64,000 bases of DNA from an uncultured Bacillota bacterium (GTDB lineage Bacteria; Bacillota_I; Bacilli_A; RFN20; CAG-288). Positions 42,114 through 51,657 of this stretch are shown here, piece by piece. The first letter of the stretch is position 1, and each line of letters begins with the position of its first letter. The stretch lies in contig CASDOO010000006.1 of assembly GCA_949282275.1 (NCBI GenBank), forward strand, positions 1 through 64,000, written 5' to 3'. The notes below the pieces were generated by a model. It did no database searches and had not been told where the DNA came from. It saw only the letters and a program-made list of their open reading frames with translations. Position numbers and translations under genes: made by a program.

Positions 42114-43826
42114 TTACTGCTTTGTTTTTTCTTCGGCGCTTTCGGCAGCAGGTGTTTCTTCACTTGTAGAGTTGGGATCGGATGAGGGGCAATCTATTGT
42201 TGATTCTTCGTCCGTGTCCTTCTGCTCTTCATCTTCTTTCTTTTCTTCGGTAGTCTCTGCTGTGACAGGCACGATGGAGGCCGATGTGTCTTCCGTTCCG
42301 TCGGCAAGGACAGGGATTCCCTTCTTGGCTTTGATGTAGCCATAGCTTGCCAGGATGACGGAAGAGAGGAGGTAGCCAAGAATCAATCCCGCAGCGGCAC
42401 CGAGGAAGGAGGACATTTCACCGTCGGTGACGAACTTGGAAGAATCCGAATAGGTAATGGCAAGGGGCTTGGAGGAATAGAGAATGTTGTAGACCTCATT
42501 GGCTTCTTCAAGGGACTGATCCAGCCTTTCAACGTAGGCATCCATCTCGGAGACGAAGGCAAGGCAATTCTCACGCCACTGGATGTCGTCTTCCGACGTG
42601 CCAAGCAGATGTTGGATGGCGCCGTTGTCAAGGGCGGGGTCATAGTTTTCGTCCGTAGGAAGATAGAACTCGACAGCGTAGTAGAAGGACTGACTTTCGT
42701 CGGCAATGGTGCGGTAGCCCAAGGATGTCAATTCTGCGAGGATTTCCTGTTGTCTTTGCAAATGGGTGGTGTATTGCGTCATGTATTGCGTATATTGATC
42801 CTGCATGGAGCTGGAAGCCGTACCGCTTTCGATGGAAGGACGAAGACCATTGAGACCTTCGAAGGCGATGGCCATGGAACGGGAAGTGTCGTCAAGACGC
42901 CTTGTCAGGATGGAACCGTTTCTTATGCAAGAATTGACTGCCGAGCTGATATTGCTTTCCGAGAAGCGGACGTAGTTGAAGAGATCGGCTTCATCTTGCA
43001 GATCTTGGAAGATCGTTCCGCTGCTACCGTTTTGGGAAGCGTATTCCGCACGGAAGCCATTGTTGTAGACTTCTCGGAGTATCTGGCCTTCGTTTACTTC
43101 CGTCGTCGACTCGAACTGGTCGAGCAATTCCGTATAGAGGGAGTCGATGGCCTGATATTGCGTGATCAATTCCCCGAGAAGCGAAGAAGGGGTCAGGCTC
43201 GTGTAATTGGTTGGAATGTTGGAAATGAGGTGATTGGTGGGAATCTTGGAGATGGCCTCGTCATAGGTGCTTTGGATAAGGGCTTCGACGAAGGCAGAGA
43301 CATTTTCGGTGGAACCGAAGGCGCCTGTCGAACAGGTTATGACGTATTGGAAGCTTCCTCTGTCAGCCGTGACGCTTTCGCCATTGGCGTTTGTCGTCGT
43401 ATCGAGACGGATGCTGATGGCGTTGTCCTCCACGATTTCCTTTGCGTCCAGGAAGGAGAATATAAGATTTCCTTCCTCATCCTTCGTGTTTTCGATGACC
43501 TTTTCGATATTGGAAGAGGAGATGATGTCATACATGGAATAGGAGGAGCCATCGAGATACTCGATTTCGGTCGTGGAATTGTTGCTATCCCGAGTGACTG
43601 TCAAGGGTAATTCGAGACGGACATGGGCCGTGCTGACGGCATGGCCGGGATTCCACCATAAGGAAATCAGAAGATAGCCGATGATGGCGAATACCAACGT
43701 GATTCCGAGAATCCAGTATTTGAAAACATAGACGAAATGGCAATAATCGCTCCAGGTGAAGTGTCTTTTTCCATCGTCATCGTCGTTCTTGAAGATGATG
43801 ACCTGATTGTTTTCTTTGGGATCCAT
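42114..43826 (-). CDS. Wzz-type polysaccharide chain-length determinant
   Basis: 570 residues. Two membrane helices, at about 35-57 and about 478-505 (GAAAGLILGYLLSSVILASYGY), bracket a long extracellular helical domain, the polysaccharide co-polymerase layout. It sets chain length with the Wzy polymerase encoded upstream. The C-terminal tail of about 65 residues is very acidic, and no tyrosine-kinase domain or Tyr cluster follows. AAGGAGG precedes the ATG. Last gene of the minus-strand part of the locus. Confidence 0.82.
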   Translation of the reverse strand: MDPKENNQVIIFKNDDDDGKRHFTWSDYCHFVYVFKYWILGITLVFAIIGYLLISLWWNPGHAVSTAHVRLELPLTVTRDSNNSTTEIEYLDGSSYSMYDIISSSNIEKVIENTKDEEGNLIFSFLDAKEIVEDNAISIRLDTTTNANGESVTADRGSFQYVITCSTGAFGSTENVSAFVEALIQSTYDEAISKIPTNHLISNIPTNYTSLTPSSLLGELITQYQAIDSLYTELLDQFESTTEVNEGQILREVYNNGFRAEYASQNGSSGTIFQDLQDEADLFNYVRFSESNISSAVNSCIRNGSILTRRLDDTSRSMAIAFEGLNGLRPSIESGTASSSMQDQYTQYMTQYTTHLQRQQEILAELTSLGYRTIADESQSFYYAVEFYLPTDENYDPALDNGAIQHLLGTSEDDIQWRENCLAFVSEMDAYVERLDQSLEEANEVYNILYSSKPLAITYSDSSKFVTDGEMSSFLGAAAGLILGYLLSSVILASYGYIKAKKGIPVLADGTEDTSASIVPVTAETTEEKKEDEEQKDTDEESTIDCPSSDPNSTSEETPAAESAEEKTKQ

Positions 43827-43895
43827 GGAATAACCTCCTTAGGCAAAATAAAAAGGGGAAAAGCTATATATAAATAATACCACAGAACGAAATAA

Positions 43896-44909
43896 TCAAA
43901 GATTGCGATAGCGCTCCATCCACTTTCGGTATTCGCCGTTTTCGACATGACGGAGCCATTCCTGGTTTTCGAGATTCCAGCGGATCGTTTCGGCAATGCC
44001 GGTTTCGAAATCATATTCTGGTTTCCAGCCAAGTTCCTGTTCGATTTTGTTCGTGCAAAGGGCATAGCGTCTATCATGGCCCAGACGGTCCTTGACGTGC
44101 ACAATCAAGGCGTTGTCTTTTTTGAGGGTTTTCAGAATCGTTTCGACAATCTGGATGTTGCTTCTTTCGATATGTCCGCCGACATTATAAATCTCTCCGT
44201 CTCTTCCTTTTCTGACGATAAGATCGATGGCTCGGCAGTGGTCGAAGACATGCAGCCAATCCCTTATATTCCTGCCATCACCATAGACAGGAAGCCTTTC
44301 GTTCCTTCTGGCCTTCTGTACCATGAGGGGAATCAGTTTTTCCGGGAATTGATAGGGCCCATAGGTATCCGATGCCCTGGAAATGGTGACGTTCAAACCA
44401 TAGGTACGATGATATGCCAGGACAAGCAGGTCGGCCGATGCTTTCGAGGCCGCATAGGGAGAGGAACCTTTGATGGGAGATGATTCAGTAAACGAATCCG
44501 TCGAATCCAATGGAAGGTCACCATAGACTTCGTCGGTCGAGACTTGATGGAATCGTTTGATTCCGAATTTCCGACAGGCATCCAGCAGGACCGAGACTCC
44601 TATCATGTTTGTTTCAAGGAATATTCGGGGATTGTCGATGGATCTGTCGACATGGCTTTCGGCAGCAAAGTTGATGACGATGTCGAACCTTTCCTCATCG
44701 AAGAACTTGTCGACAAAGTCCCTGTCGCGGATATCGCCTTTGACGAAACGGAAATTCCCAAGGCCAAGAATGGGATCGAGCGTTTCCATGTTTCCGGCAT
44801 AAGTGAGCGCGTCGAGGCATACGAAATGGTCCTGAGGATACTTCTTTGTCATGATATGGAGGAAGTTTCCTCCGATAAAGCCTGCGCCGCCTGTGATTAG
44901 AAAATTCAT
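43896..44909 (-). CDS. rmlB: dTDP-glucose 4,6-dehydratase
   Basis: Makes dTDP-4-keto-6-deoxyglucose for deoxy sugars such as rhamnose. 337 residues: NAD motif GGAGFIGGNF (about 7-16), VDRSIDNP, catalytic Y-x-x-x-K in SPYAASKAS (about 150-158), and a C-terminal SDR-extended domain. The other rml genes are not in the window. Overlaps the preceding glycosyltransferase gene by 4 bp. Confidence 0.94.
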   Translation of the reverse strand: MNFLITGGAGFIGGNFLHIMTKKYPQDHFVCLDALTYAGNMETLDPILGLGNFRFVKGDIRDRDFVDKFFDEERFDIVINFAAESHVDRSIDNPRIFLETNMIGVSVLLDACRKFGIKRFHQVSTDEVYGDLPLDSTDSFTESSPIKGSSPYAASKASADLLVLAYHRTYGLNVTISRASDTYGPYQFPEKLIPLMVQKARRNERLPVYGDGRNIRDWLHVFDHCRAIDLIVRKGRDGEIYNVGGHIERSNIQIVETILKTLKKDNALIVHVKDRLGHDRRYALCTNKIEQELGWKPEYDFETGIAETIRWNLENQEWLRHVENGEYRKWMERYRNL

Positions 44910-45982
44910 AAAAGAGAACTCGAATATATTTTTTCCAATGAAGCAATCATGGTTTTCATATCAAACTTGGCTGAATAATGATTTTGATGCTCATAGTGAT
45001 GGGAAAGAGTAGAAATTTTATCAATCCATTTTGCTTTGTCTAAAGGAAGGAAAATAGAACTGCCAATATTTGATTCCGTGGTTATTGTGTCTGAGGCAAA
45101 ACAAATCAACCCCGATGATTGTGCCTCGACCAGTGAAAAAGGAAGACCTTCGTATTCGGAAGGAAGAACAAAGAAATCAAATGCCGAATAGTAATTCTCG
45201 ATATCTTCTTGGGGTGGGAGGAATATGACTCTTTCTTTCGTGTTGTCGCTGATTGGCAGAGAATGGAGATAGTCGTTTTCGGAAGACCCTATACATAACA
45301 GATGGTAATTTGATGGAAGCTCATTGAGTACTTGAATGGAAAAGGCCTGATTCTTTTGAGGACAAATGCGACCGACTTGGCCAAGCAGTATGTCGTTTTC
45401 TTCAAGACCTAGAGATGAACGAATTCTGTTTCTTTCGGAAATATTGAACCTGAAACGATCGAAATCCATTCCGTTATACACTGTGGTGAAGTTTTTTCTT
45501 TTGAAAAGCGAAATACCGGCCATATCTGAGCAGGCGAGGCGGACATTTGCCTTGTTCTTCCCAAAAGCATAAAGAATCGAGTTTCGAATCCTATGCGAAA
45601 AAACATCTGCGAGACGGGTCGCATGGGAATGGAGAATCCGTATGGGAACACGAGTCTTTTTTGATAGACCGAGATAGAGGAAGGCCATATTTGGGAGGTT
45701 GCAATGGACGGCGTCATACTGCTTTTGCCTTAAAAGGGAGAGAAACTGCTTTCTCAGGTTAATGAAATTCTTATACTTCAAGGTGCCAAAGTAATAAATG
45801 GAATCATTGTTTTCTTCGATTGTCTTTTTATAATCAGGGGCCAACTGGGGTTTATGAACCAAAAAATCAATTGAGAACAAGTCATGATTGATATTCCGAT
45901 AGACGTTCATGGCAAAGGTGCAAACACCATCGGAATGGTTCATTCCGGGGATGATCATCAATATTTTTTTCTTGCTAGTCAT
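44906..45982 (-). CDS. Family 4-type glycosyltransferase (GT-B)
   Basis: 358 residues. N-terminal GT4-like domain (ILMIIPGMNHSDGVCTFAMN) and donor-site region with VGRICPQKNQ (about 209) and FFVLPSEYEGLPFSLVEAQSSGL (about 270-292), including the E-x7-E motif. Cytoplasmic, adds one sugar to the repeat unit. More AT-rich than the housekeeping genes of the window. An AGGG lies 11 nt before the ATG. Confidence 0.9.
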   Translation of the reverse strand: MTSKKKILMIIPGMNHSDGVCTFAMNVYRNINHDLFSIDFLVHKPQLAPDYKKTIEENNDSIYYFGTLKYKNFINLRKQFLSLLRQKQYDAVHCNLPNMAFLYLGLSKKTRVPIRILHSHATRLADVFSHRIRNSILYAFGKNKANVRLACSDMAGISLFKRKNFTTVYNGMDFDRFRFNISERNRIRSSLGLEENDILLGQVGRICPQKNQAFSIQVLNELPSNYHLLCIGSSENDYLHSLPISDNTKERVIFLPPQEDIENYYSAFDFFVLPSEYEGLPFSLVEAQSSGLICFASDTITTESNIGSSIFLPLDKAKWIDKISTLSHHYEHQNHYSAKFDMKTMIASLEKIYSSSLL

Positions 45983-45988
45983 TTGGCA

Positions 45989-46801
45989 TCAATCCCTTAG
46001 GAATTTCGTATAGATCAGTTTTCGTATGAAATTCGGAGACAAAGACACAACGAGGCTCGCAATGGAAGACTTGAGGAATTGGCCAAAAGACATGAATCCA
46101 ATTCTCCTGAAATGGTGTTTGAGTTTCAAAATGCTCTTGCAATATTTCCACCCTCCGCGTCGTTTGTAGAAATCCAAGCTGGTCCTCATAAACACGAGAT
46201 TGTCCTGAATGTTATAGCAAGGAATGTCTGCCATTATGAATCGAGACCACAATTCGTAGTCCTCGCATAAATGCCAACTTTGATAGTTGCCGACAGTCAA
46301 AACATCTGCACGATAGAACATTGTTGAAGGGGCGATGAAAGGATTTCTTGTCCGGGAATACTCACGAATTTCTTCGTTGGTCTCGGGCATCTTTCGCTTC
46401 GAGACAACATTGTCTATGGAATCGATGAATTCTATTGTGTTGGAACCGACAAAGCGAATTTCCGGATGGCTTTCCAAAAAGGATAGCTGTTGTTCAAATC
46501 GTGTCGGACATGCGATATCATCCGAGTCCATGCGCGCAATCAAATCGCATTGGCAGTTCTCTACGCCTAATTTCAATGCCAATCCCAACCCTTGATTCTG
46601 CTTTGTCTGGATAGTTTTGATAAAGGGGTATTCTTTCATATATGTATCCAGAACTTTTTTTTGAGCATCGGTAATAGGCCCATCTTGGACAATGACGAGC
46701 TCATCCGGAGCAAGAGTTTGGTCGACTATGCTTTGTATTGCTTGCGCAAAGAAATCGGGATTGTCTTTGATATAGACTGCCATCAAACAGGAAATTGTCA
46801 T
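45989..46801 (-). CDS. Family 2 glycosyltransferase
   Basis: 270 residues. N-terminal GT-A domain: SCLMAVYIKDNPDFF, VIVQDGPI, ARMDSDDIACP (the D-x-D at about 92-96) and a C-terminal extension with HLCEDYELWSR. Transfers a sugar in repeat-unit assembly. No ribosome site. An extended -10 (TGCTATACT) lies 6 nt before the ATG, suggesting a leaderless transcript starting here. Confidence 0.9.
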   Translation of the reverse strand: MTISCLMAVYIKDNPDFFAQAIQSIVDQTLAPDELVIVQDGPITDAQKKVLDTYMKEYPFIKTIQTKQNQGLGLALKLGVENCQCDLIARMDSDDIACPTRFEQQLSFLESHPEIRFVGSNTIEFIDSIDNVVSKRKMPETNEEIREYSRTRNPFIAPSTMFYRADVLTVGNYQSWHLCEDYELWSRFIMADIPCYNIQDNLVFMRTSLDFYKRRGGWKYCKSILKLKHHFRRIGFMSFGQFLKSSIASLVVSLSPNFIRKLIYTKFLRD

Positions 46802-46807
46802 GATTTA

Positions 46808-46816
46808 AGTATAGCA
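46808..46816 (-). promoter_or_regulatory. Extended -10 before the glycosyltransferase at 46801
   Basis: Minus-strand TGCTATACT, 6 nt before the ATG. Preceded by GTTG as in the promoter of the S4 gene. Confidence 0.45.
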
Positions 46817-46911
46817 CAACGAAGCGCGCTTAATGAGACGGGATGGGATTCCAATGAATCTACGAAGAAGCAAAGGGAAAGACTTGGTTTGAAGAAGACA
46901 GCCTCGATTCT

Positions 46912-48090
46912 TTAGAAAAAGAACTGATATGGCAAAGGATCGAATGTGTTGTTCAGAATGCTTTGGGCAATAAAAATCAAACATAAATATCCGGCAATAC
47001 ATATTATAAGTGCGTTGTAGCGGATGCTGCCTTGCCTGAGAGCGACAGTCGTGCTTTGAAAAGGAAAATTAACATGGAAATTGCGGAGAATATCAAAAGC
47101 GCTTTGAGGCAGTTTCTCGCAGTTTTTCTGCATTAGGTCACATAGATAAGGAATCAGAACGATATCAAAGCCTGAGACGATTCTATAGGTTCGGATGAAC
47201 AGTTCTCCATTGCCGGTCATCAGGTTTAGAAGGAGACAATAAATAACGAACAATTTGAAGACCAAAAAGATATTGAGGATTCTATTGAAATTGAATTTGG
47301 ACTTATAGATTGCAAAGCCGGTGACAATAAGTTCATATGGAATCGTCACGAACTGTTTTGTTTCTATTTCATAGCCGGACATATCGAAAAAGTAACCGTA
47401 TTTCGTATAGGAGGTGACAAAGAACTTAAGCAGTTGCAGAAGGATAGGAGAAATAATGACCGCCAAAAAGAAAAGGAAAATGAACGTTTTTCTTTTCAAA
47501 TGAATGAAAAGATAATAGAACAAGAAAACCCAGTAAATCAGACAGGAAAGATGGAAGAGAGGGGTAATCAAAATAAAGATAACTCCAATGAACTTTTTTG
47601 GAGATTTTCCAAACCACAATAGTGCAAATCCCAGCAAGGCAAGAGCAAAACCGCAGGCTTGCCTTATGTTCGAAAGAGTCCAGAAATATGTGGAGGTAAA
47701 CAGAAAAATCAAAAGCGAGAAAGTGATATTTCTTCCTCTAATGAATATGGCAAGAACTATTGGAATCAAAACGATAAAAGAAGTGACAATGAAGAAAAAC
47801 TGCGGGAAAAGCTGGAAGCGATACATGATCGTCAGGATAAACTGAAAGAATATTTCAGTGTCTGGAATGCTTCCTTTCAGTGAGCTTTCGATCATGGGCA
47901 TATAAGTGTAGCTGTAATCCATGCCGACGTCATAGCGCAAAGCGCTGACGAGCAAGAGGGGCAGCAACACGCCCAAAAAGCAAGCCACAGTCTTAAAAAT
48001 ATGATTTCTGCCAAACTGCTTTCTTTTGATGGCAATATCCGTCAATAAAGAGGAAAGTAAGGAAAAAGAAAAAGCAATAAAATAAATCAT
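46912..48090 (-). CDS. EpsG-like polysaccharide polymerase (Wzy)
   Basis: 392 residues with about ten or eleven membrane helices. DVGMDYSYTYMP (about 54-65) and a later FIRTYRIVSGFD match the EpsG/Wzy pattern, where extracellular loops join repeat units. It would work with the Wzx flippase and Wzz here. TATAAT lies 10 nt before the ATG with no ribosome site. Divergent from the plus-strand glycosyltransferase. Confidence 0.82.
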   Translation of the reverse strand: MIYFIAFSFSLLSSLLTDIAIKRKQFGRNHIFKTVACFLGVLLPLLLVSALRYDVGMDYSYTYMPMIESSLKGSIPDTEIFFQFILTIMYRFQLFPQFFFIVTSFIVLIPIVLAIFIRGRNITFSLLIFLFTSTYFWTLSNIRQACGFALALLGFALLWFGKSPKKFIGVIFILITPLFHLSCLIYWVFLFYYLFIHLKRKTFIFLFFLAVIISPILLQLLKFFVTSYTKYGYFFDMSGYEIETKQFVTIPYELIVTGFAIYKSKFNFNRILNIFLVFKLFVIYCLLLNLMTGNGELFIRTYRIVSGFDIVLIPYLCDLMQKNCEKLPQSAFDILRNFHVNFPFQSTTVALRQGSIRYNALIICIAGYLCLIFIAQSILNNTFDPLPYQFFF

Positions 48091-48134
48091 GATATAATCA
48101 ATTATACTTTATCTGACACTTAGGGGAAACATTG

Positions 48135-49160
48135 ATGAAACTTCTCACGATTTCCATTGCGGCATATAATGCCGAAGAATATTTGGCAAATTGCCTAGAG
48201 TCGTTGGTTAAATCAAAATTTCTGAATGAAATAGAAATAATCGTCGTCAATGATGGGTCGAAAGACAACACCAAGGATATTGGCGAAGAGTACGCAAGAA
48301 AATATCCTTATTCAATTTGCGTCATCAATAAAGAAAATGGTGGTTATGGATCGACAATAGAAGCGTCACTTTCCCGTGCAACGGGGAAATATTTCAAGCT
48401 CTTGGATAGTGATGATTATTTCTCAACGGAAGGGCTGGATGCCTTGATATCCAAGCTGGCGGAAAGCGAAGCTGACACAGTCATTACAAAAACCGTTGTC
48501 TTTCGGGATGGAAAACATCAATCCGGCTGGAAATACGGAAGTGATTTGATTTTTGACGGCAAGGAGCATGATATTCCTCAGAACTATGACTTGAGTTTGA
48601 CCATGCATTCTCTTTGCTTTCGAACTTCCTCGCTAAGGGATTATGGCCAAAGGAATCTTTTCCCAAAACACTGCCTATATACCGATGCCCTGTTTTCTTT
48701 CCTCGGCTTGTTCCATTCAAGAAGCTATGTCGCTTTGGACTTCCCAGTCTATTTTTATTGGGTTGGAAGACCGAATCAGAGTGTTGATCTCAAAGTGAGT
48801 CTTAAACACAATTCGGATCGCCTTCATGTTATCGAAAGTATCTTTGGTTTATTGAGAGATCAAGCATTGCCAAATATCTTTGCCACGGGCGTACTCAGTT
48901 TCCTTTTAAGAGACTATATGGCAATGGTTTTGTCTCTCCAGTCTTTTAAAGAAGCTTTTGAACAAAAAACAAAGCTTATAAAGCAACTCTCTGAATATGA
49001 AGAGATTGTCGAACAACTGAAAAAGCGGAACGCCCAATGTGAAAAGGTCTTCAAAACAATCTATGCTTCCAAAAATTACTTCTTGTTCCTTTGGATTGCG
49101 AAACACATAAAGAAGAATCGAGTGACGATTTTTGTTAAAGAACGGATTCTCGGGAAATAG
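48135..49160 (+). CDS. Family 2 glycosyltransferase
   Basis: 341 residues. GT-A domain: LLTISIAAYNAEEYL, EIIVVNDGSKDNT, and the D-x-D in KLLDSDDYFS (about 93-102). The C-terminal part has a helical extension ending in basic residues. AGGGG lies 8 nt before the ATG at 48135. Leads the plus-strand half of the locus (glycosyltransferase, Wzx, LicD). Confidence 0.9.
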   Translation: MKLLTISIAAYNAEEYLANCLESLVKSKFLNEIEIIVVNDGSKDNTKDIGEEYARKYPYSICVINKENGGYGSTIEASLSRATGKYFKLLDSDDYFSTEGLDALISKLAESEADTVITKTVVFRDGKHQSGWKYGSDLIFDGKEHDIPQNYDLSLTMHSLCFRTSSLRDYGQRNLFPKHCLYTDALFSFLGLFHSRSYVALDFPVYFYWVGRPNQSVDLKVSLKHNSDRLHVIESIFGLLRDQALPNIFATGVLSFLLRDYMAMVLSLQSFKEAFEQKTKLIKQLSEYEEIVEQLKKRNAQCEKVFKTIYASKNYFLFLWIAKHIKKNRVTIFVKERILGK

Positions 49161-49189
49161 TGTCTTGAGGTATAGTTTCATTAATAGTC

Positions 49190-50749
49190 ATGAATTCCAT
49201 TTTTGCGAAAAAGGATAAGGGCAACAAGCAAAACCTAAAATTGAATGTCATATTCAATGCGATTTATCAAGTTCTTATCTTGATAGTTCCTTTAATAACG
49301 ACTCCTTATATTTCGACCGTTTTTACTTCGGATATTGTTGGTTCTTATTCTTATGCGTACTCCTTTACCCAGTATTTTACTTTGTTTGCCGACTTCGGAT
49401 TTACAATGTATGGAACGACTCTTTTGGCTAAAGTTCGAGGCGAAAAGGAAAAGGAAGACAATGCCTTCTGGGGAATAATGTACTGCAAGATAATCTTGGA
49501 TGTCTTTATTTTGATGATTTATTTTTCCCTGGTTTTCGGGGACGTGTTCTTTGATAAAAACTATCCTCTGAACGACAATACGGTTTATTTGTGTTTTTCC
49601 TTGGCGATTGTCTCCTATCTCTTCGATACGACGTTTCTTTTCCAGGGGAAGGAGAAGTTCGTCAATCTTTGCATACGAAACCTTTTCGTCAAAATCCTGT
49701 CTACCATTTTGATTTTTGTTTTGGTTCGTGATGCGGACGATTATTTGACATATGTTCTCATCATGTCGATTTCGCTCTTTCTTTCCGGTTTCATTACCTT
49801 TGTCAGCACGCCCTTTATCATCGGGAAACCGAAGAAAGTTCCGTTTGCCGATCTGAAAAAGCATTTCAAGGGATCTTTTATTTTCTTCATTCCAAGCATT
49901 GCGACGACCATATATACGGTCGCTTCCAAGACCATTTTGGGAGCCATTGGCGGCGATAGCGTTCAAAGCGGCTATTATGAGCAGGCGAACAAGATTGTCG
50001 ATGTCATTGTTGCCATCGTCAATTCGGTGAGCACCATCATGATGTCGCGGATGGCCTATCTCTATGCGAAAGGCAAATACGACGAAATAAGGACGAAAAC
50101 CAGAAAGATACTCCAGCTTTATTGTCTTTTGTCCTTGCCATGTTTCTTTGGTTTGTTTGCAATAAACGAATATTTGACGTTGGGATTCCTGGGAGAAAAT
50201 TTCGAAGGGTCCGTTGTCTTGATATACGTTTTGGCTCTTAAGATCATACTTATTCCAGGATCTGGTATCTTGGGCTCAATCTATTACATTCCGAACAATG
50301 AACTAAAAAAACGAAATATCTATTTGGTAACAGGCGCTATCGTCAACATTGTCGTCAACACGTTGTTGGTCTATTTTTTCTCGGCAATTGGCGCTGCCTG
50401 CGCTTCGGTTCTGACGGAATTCGTTGTCACGTTCCTTTACTGGTGGGGATGTCGGAAGGAATTGGACTTCAAGCCCTTATGGAAAGACTGGATTCTATGC
50501 TTCGATGCCGCCATCATCATGTTCATACTTTTGGTTGTGCTTAAAAGTCCGTCGTTGAGTCTTTCCGCTCTTCTCATGAATGCCATTGGTGTCTTTTCGG
50601 ATCGCGTCATCTATTTCATGGCGGCCGTATTCATGGTCGTGATTGGCGTTTTGATTTATGGCATTCTTATTCTGCTCTTCCGGGAGCCGTTTACCTTGGA
50701 ATTTGTCCGCAATATAAAAAACAAGATTGTTGCCAGGAGGCGAAAATGA
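49190..50749 (+). CDS. Wzx-type polysaccharide flippase
   Basis: 519 residues, about fourteen membrane helices, MATE/PST family: N-terminal SYSYAYSFTQYFTLFADFGF is typical of Wzx. Moves the undecaprenyl-linked repeat unit across the membrane. The ribosome site is weak. It overlaps licD by 4 bp. Confidence 0.9.
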   Translation: MNSIFAKKDKGNKQNLKLNVIFNAIYQVLILIVPLITTPYISTVFTSDIVGSYSYAYSFTQYFTLFADFGFTMYGTTLLAKVRGEKEKEDNAFWGIMYCKIILDVFILMIYFSLVFGDVFFDKNYPLNDNTVYLCFSLAIVSYLFDTTFLFQGKEKFVNLCIRNLFVKILSTILIFVLVRDADDYLTYVLIMSISLFLSGFITFVSTPFIIGKPKKVPFADLKKHFKGSFIFFIPSIATTIYTVASKTILGAIGGDSVQSGYYEQANKIVDVIVAIVNSVSTIMMSRMAYLYAKGKYDEIRTKTRKILQLYCLLSLPCFFGLFAINEYLTLGFLGENFEGSVVLIYVLALKIILIPGSGILGSIYYIPNNELKKRNIYLVTGAIVNIVVNTLLVYFFSAIGAACASVLTEFVVTFLYWWGCRKELDFKPLWKDWILCFDAAIIMFILLVVLKSPSLSLSALLMNAIGVFSDRVIYFMAAVFMVVIGVLIYGILILLFREPFTLEFVRNIKNKIVARRRK

Positions 50750-51657
50750 GCGAAAACACATTCGGATTTCAAATCAGCGAAAAGAGAAAGAAAATCTGGA
50801 AGGTCCAATTGGATCTCTTTGATGTTCTTTATTCCGTATGCCGGAAGCATGGCCTATCCCTTTTTGCAAGCGATGGTACCTTGCTTGGGGCGGTGCGTCA
50901 TAAGGGCTATATTCCATGGGATGACGACATGGACTTTATTCTCTTCCGGAAAGACTATCAGAAGCTTTGCGATGTCGCAAAGGAAGAGTTCCAGGATCCG
51001 TATTTCTTCCAGACGACATACACGGATAATCTTTTCCGCATCCACGCCCAACTCCGCAATTCCAAGACAACGGCCTTGATCCACGGAGATTATGCGACAC
51101 ATTTCAACCACGGCATCTTTATCGATATTTTCGTCTTGGACGGCATTCTGGAAGATGAAGCCGAAAGAAAAGAGGAGTTTTCCAAGGTCCGCAAGCTGAA
51201 GCAAAGGCTGTCTCATGCCAATGTCTCAAGGATAGGCGCCAAGAATCCTTTGAAGCGATTTGTCGGGAACTGCCTTTTGCCATTCGACAAACTTTATGTT
51301 TCGCTTCTTGGCGGCAAAGACAAGCTTCTGTCCGAAGTGGAGAAATATCTTGACCAAGAATGCAATGCGGAGACATGCGATCTTGTCGGCAATGTCATGT
51401 TCGACGACATAGCGGTCAAACCTTTCAGGAAGGAGTGGTTCTCCGAAACGATAATGCTCCCCTATGAGGACAGAATGATTCCTTGTCCCATCGGTTATGA
51501 TTCGATCTTGAAACAGGTCTATGGCGACTACATGACGCCCCAAAGAGCTCCATCGGCACATGGAGAGACTTTCTTTGATTTGGAAAACGGCTACCGGAAA
51601 TACGATGGACTAAGTCGAAAGGAATTCATCCGGCTCTTCGAGAAAATCGACTATTGA
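50746..51657 (+). CDS. licD: LicD-family phosphotransferase
   Basis: 303 residues. The LicD core is clear: ASDGTLLGAVRHKGYIPWDDDMDF, here in two parts (SDGTLLGA-RH about 41-51, then PWDDDMD about 57-63), the metal- and nucleotide-binding residues. LicD proteins transfer phosphocholine or a similar group from a CDP/CMP carrier to a glycan or teichoic acid. It overlaps wzx by 4 bp, so the acceptor is probably the polysaccharide made here. The stop codon abuts the stop of the convergent cytidylyltransferase fusion with no gap. Confidence 0.9.
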   Translation: MSENTFGFQISEKRKKIWKVQLDLFDVLYSVCRKHGLSLFASDGTLLGAVRHKGYIPWDDDMDFILFRKDYQKLCDVAKEEFQDPYFFQTTYTDNLFRIHAQLRNSKTTALIHGDYATHFNHGIFIDIFVLDGILEDEAERKEEFSKVRKLKQRLSHANVSRIGAKNPLKRFVGNCLLPFDKLYVSLLGGKDKLLSEVEKYLDQECNAETCDLVGNVMFDDIAVKPFRKEWFSETIMLPYEDRMIPCPIGYDSILKQVYGDYMTPQRAPSAHGETFFDLENGYRKYDGLSRKEFIRLFEKIDY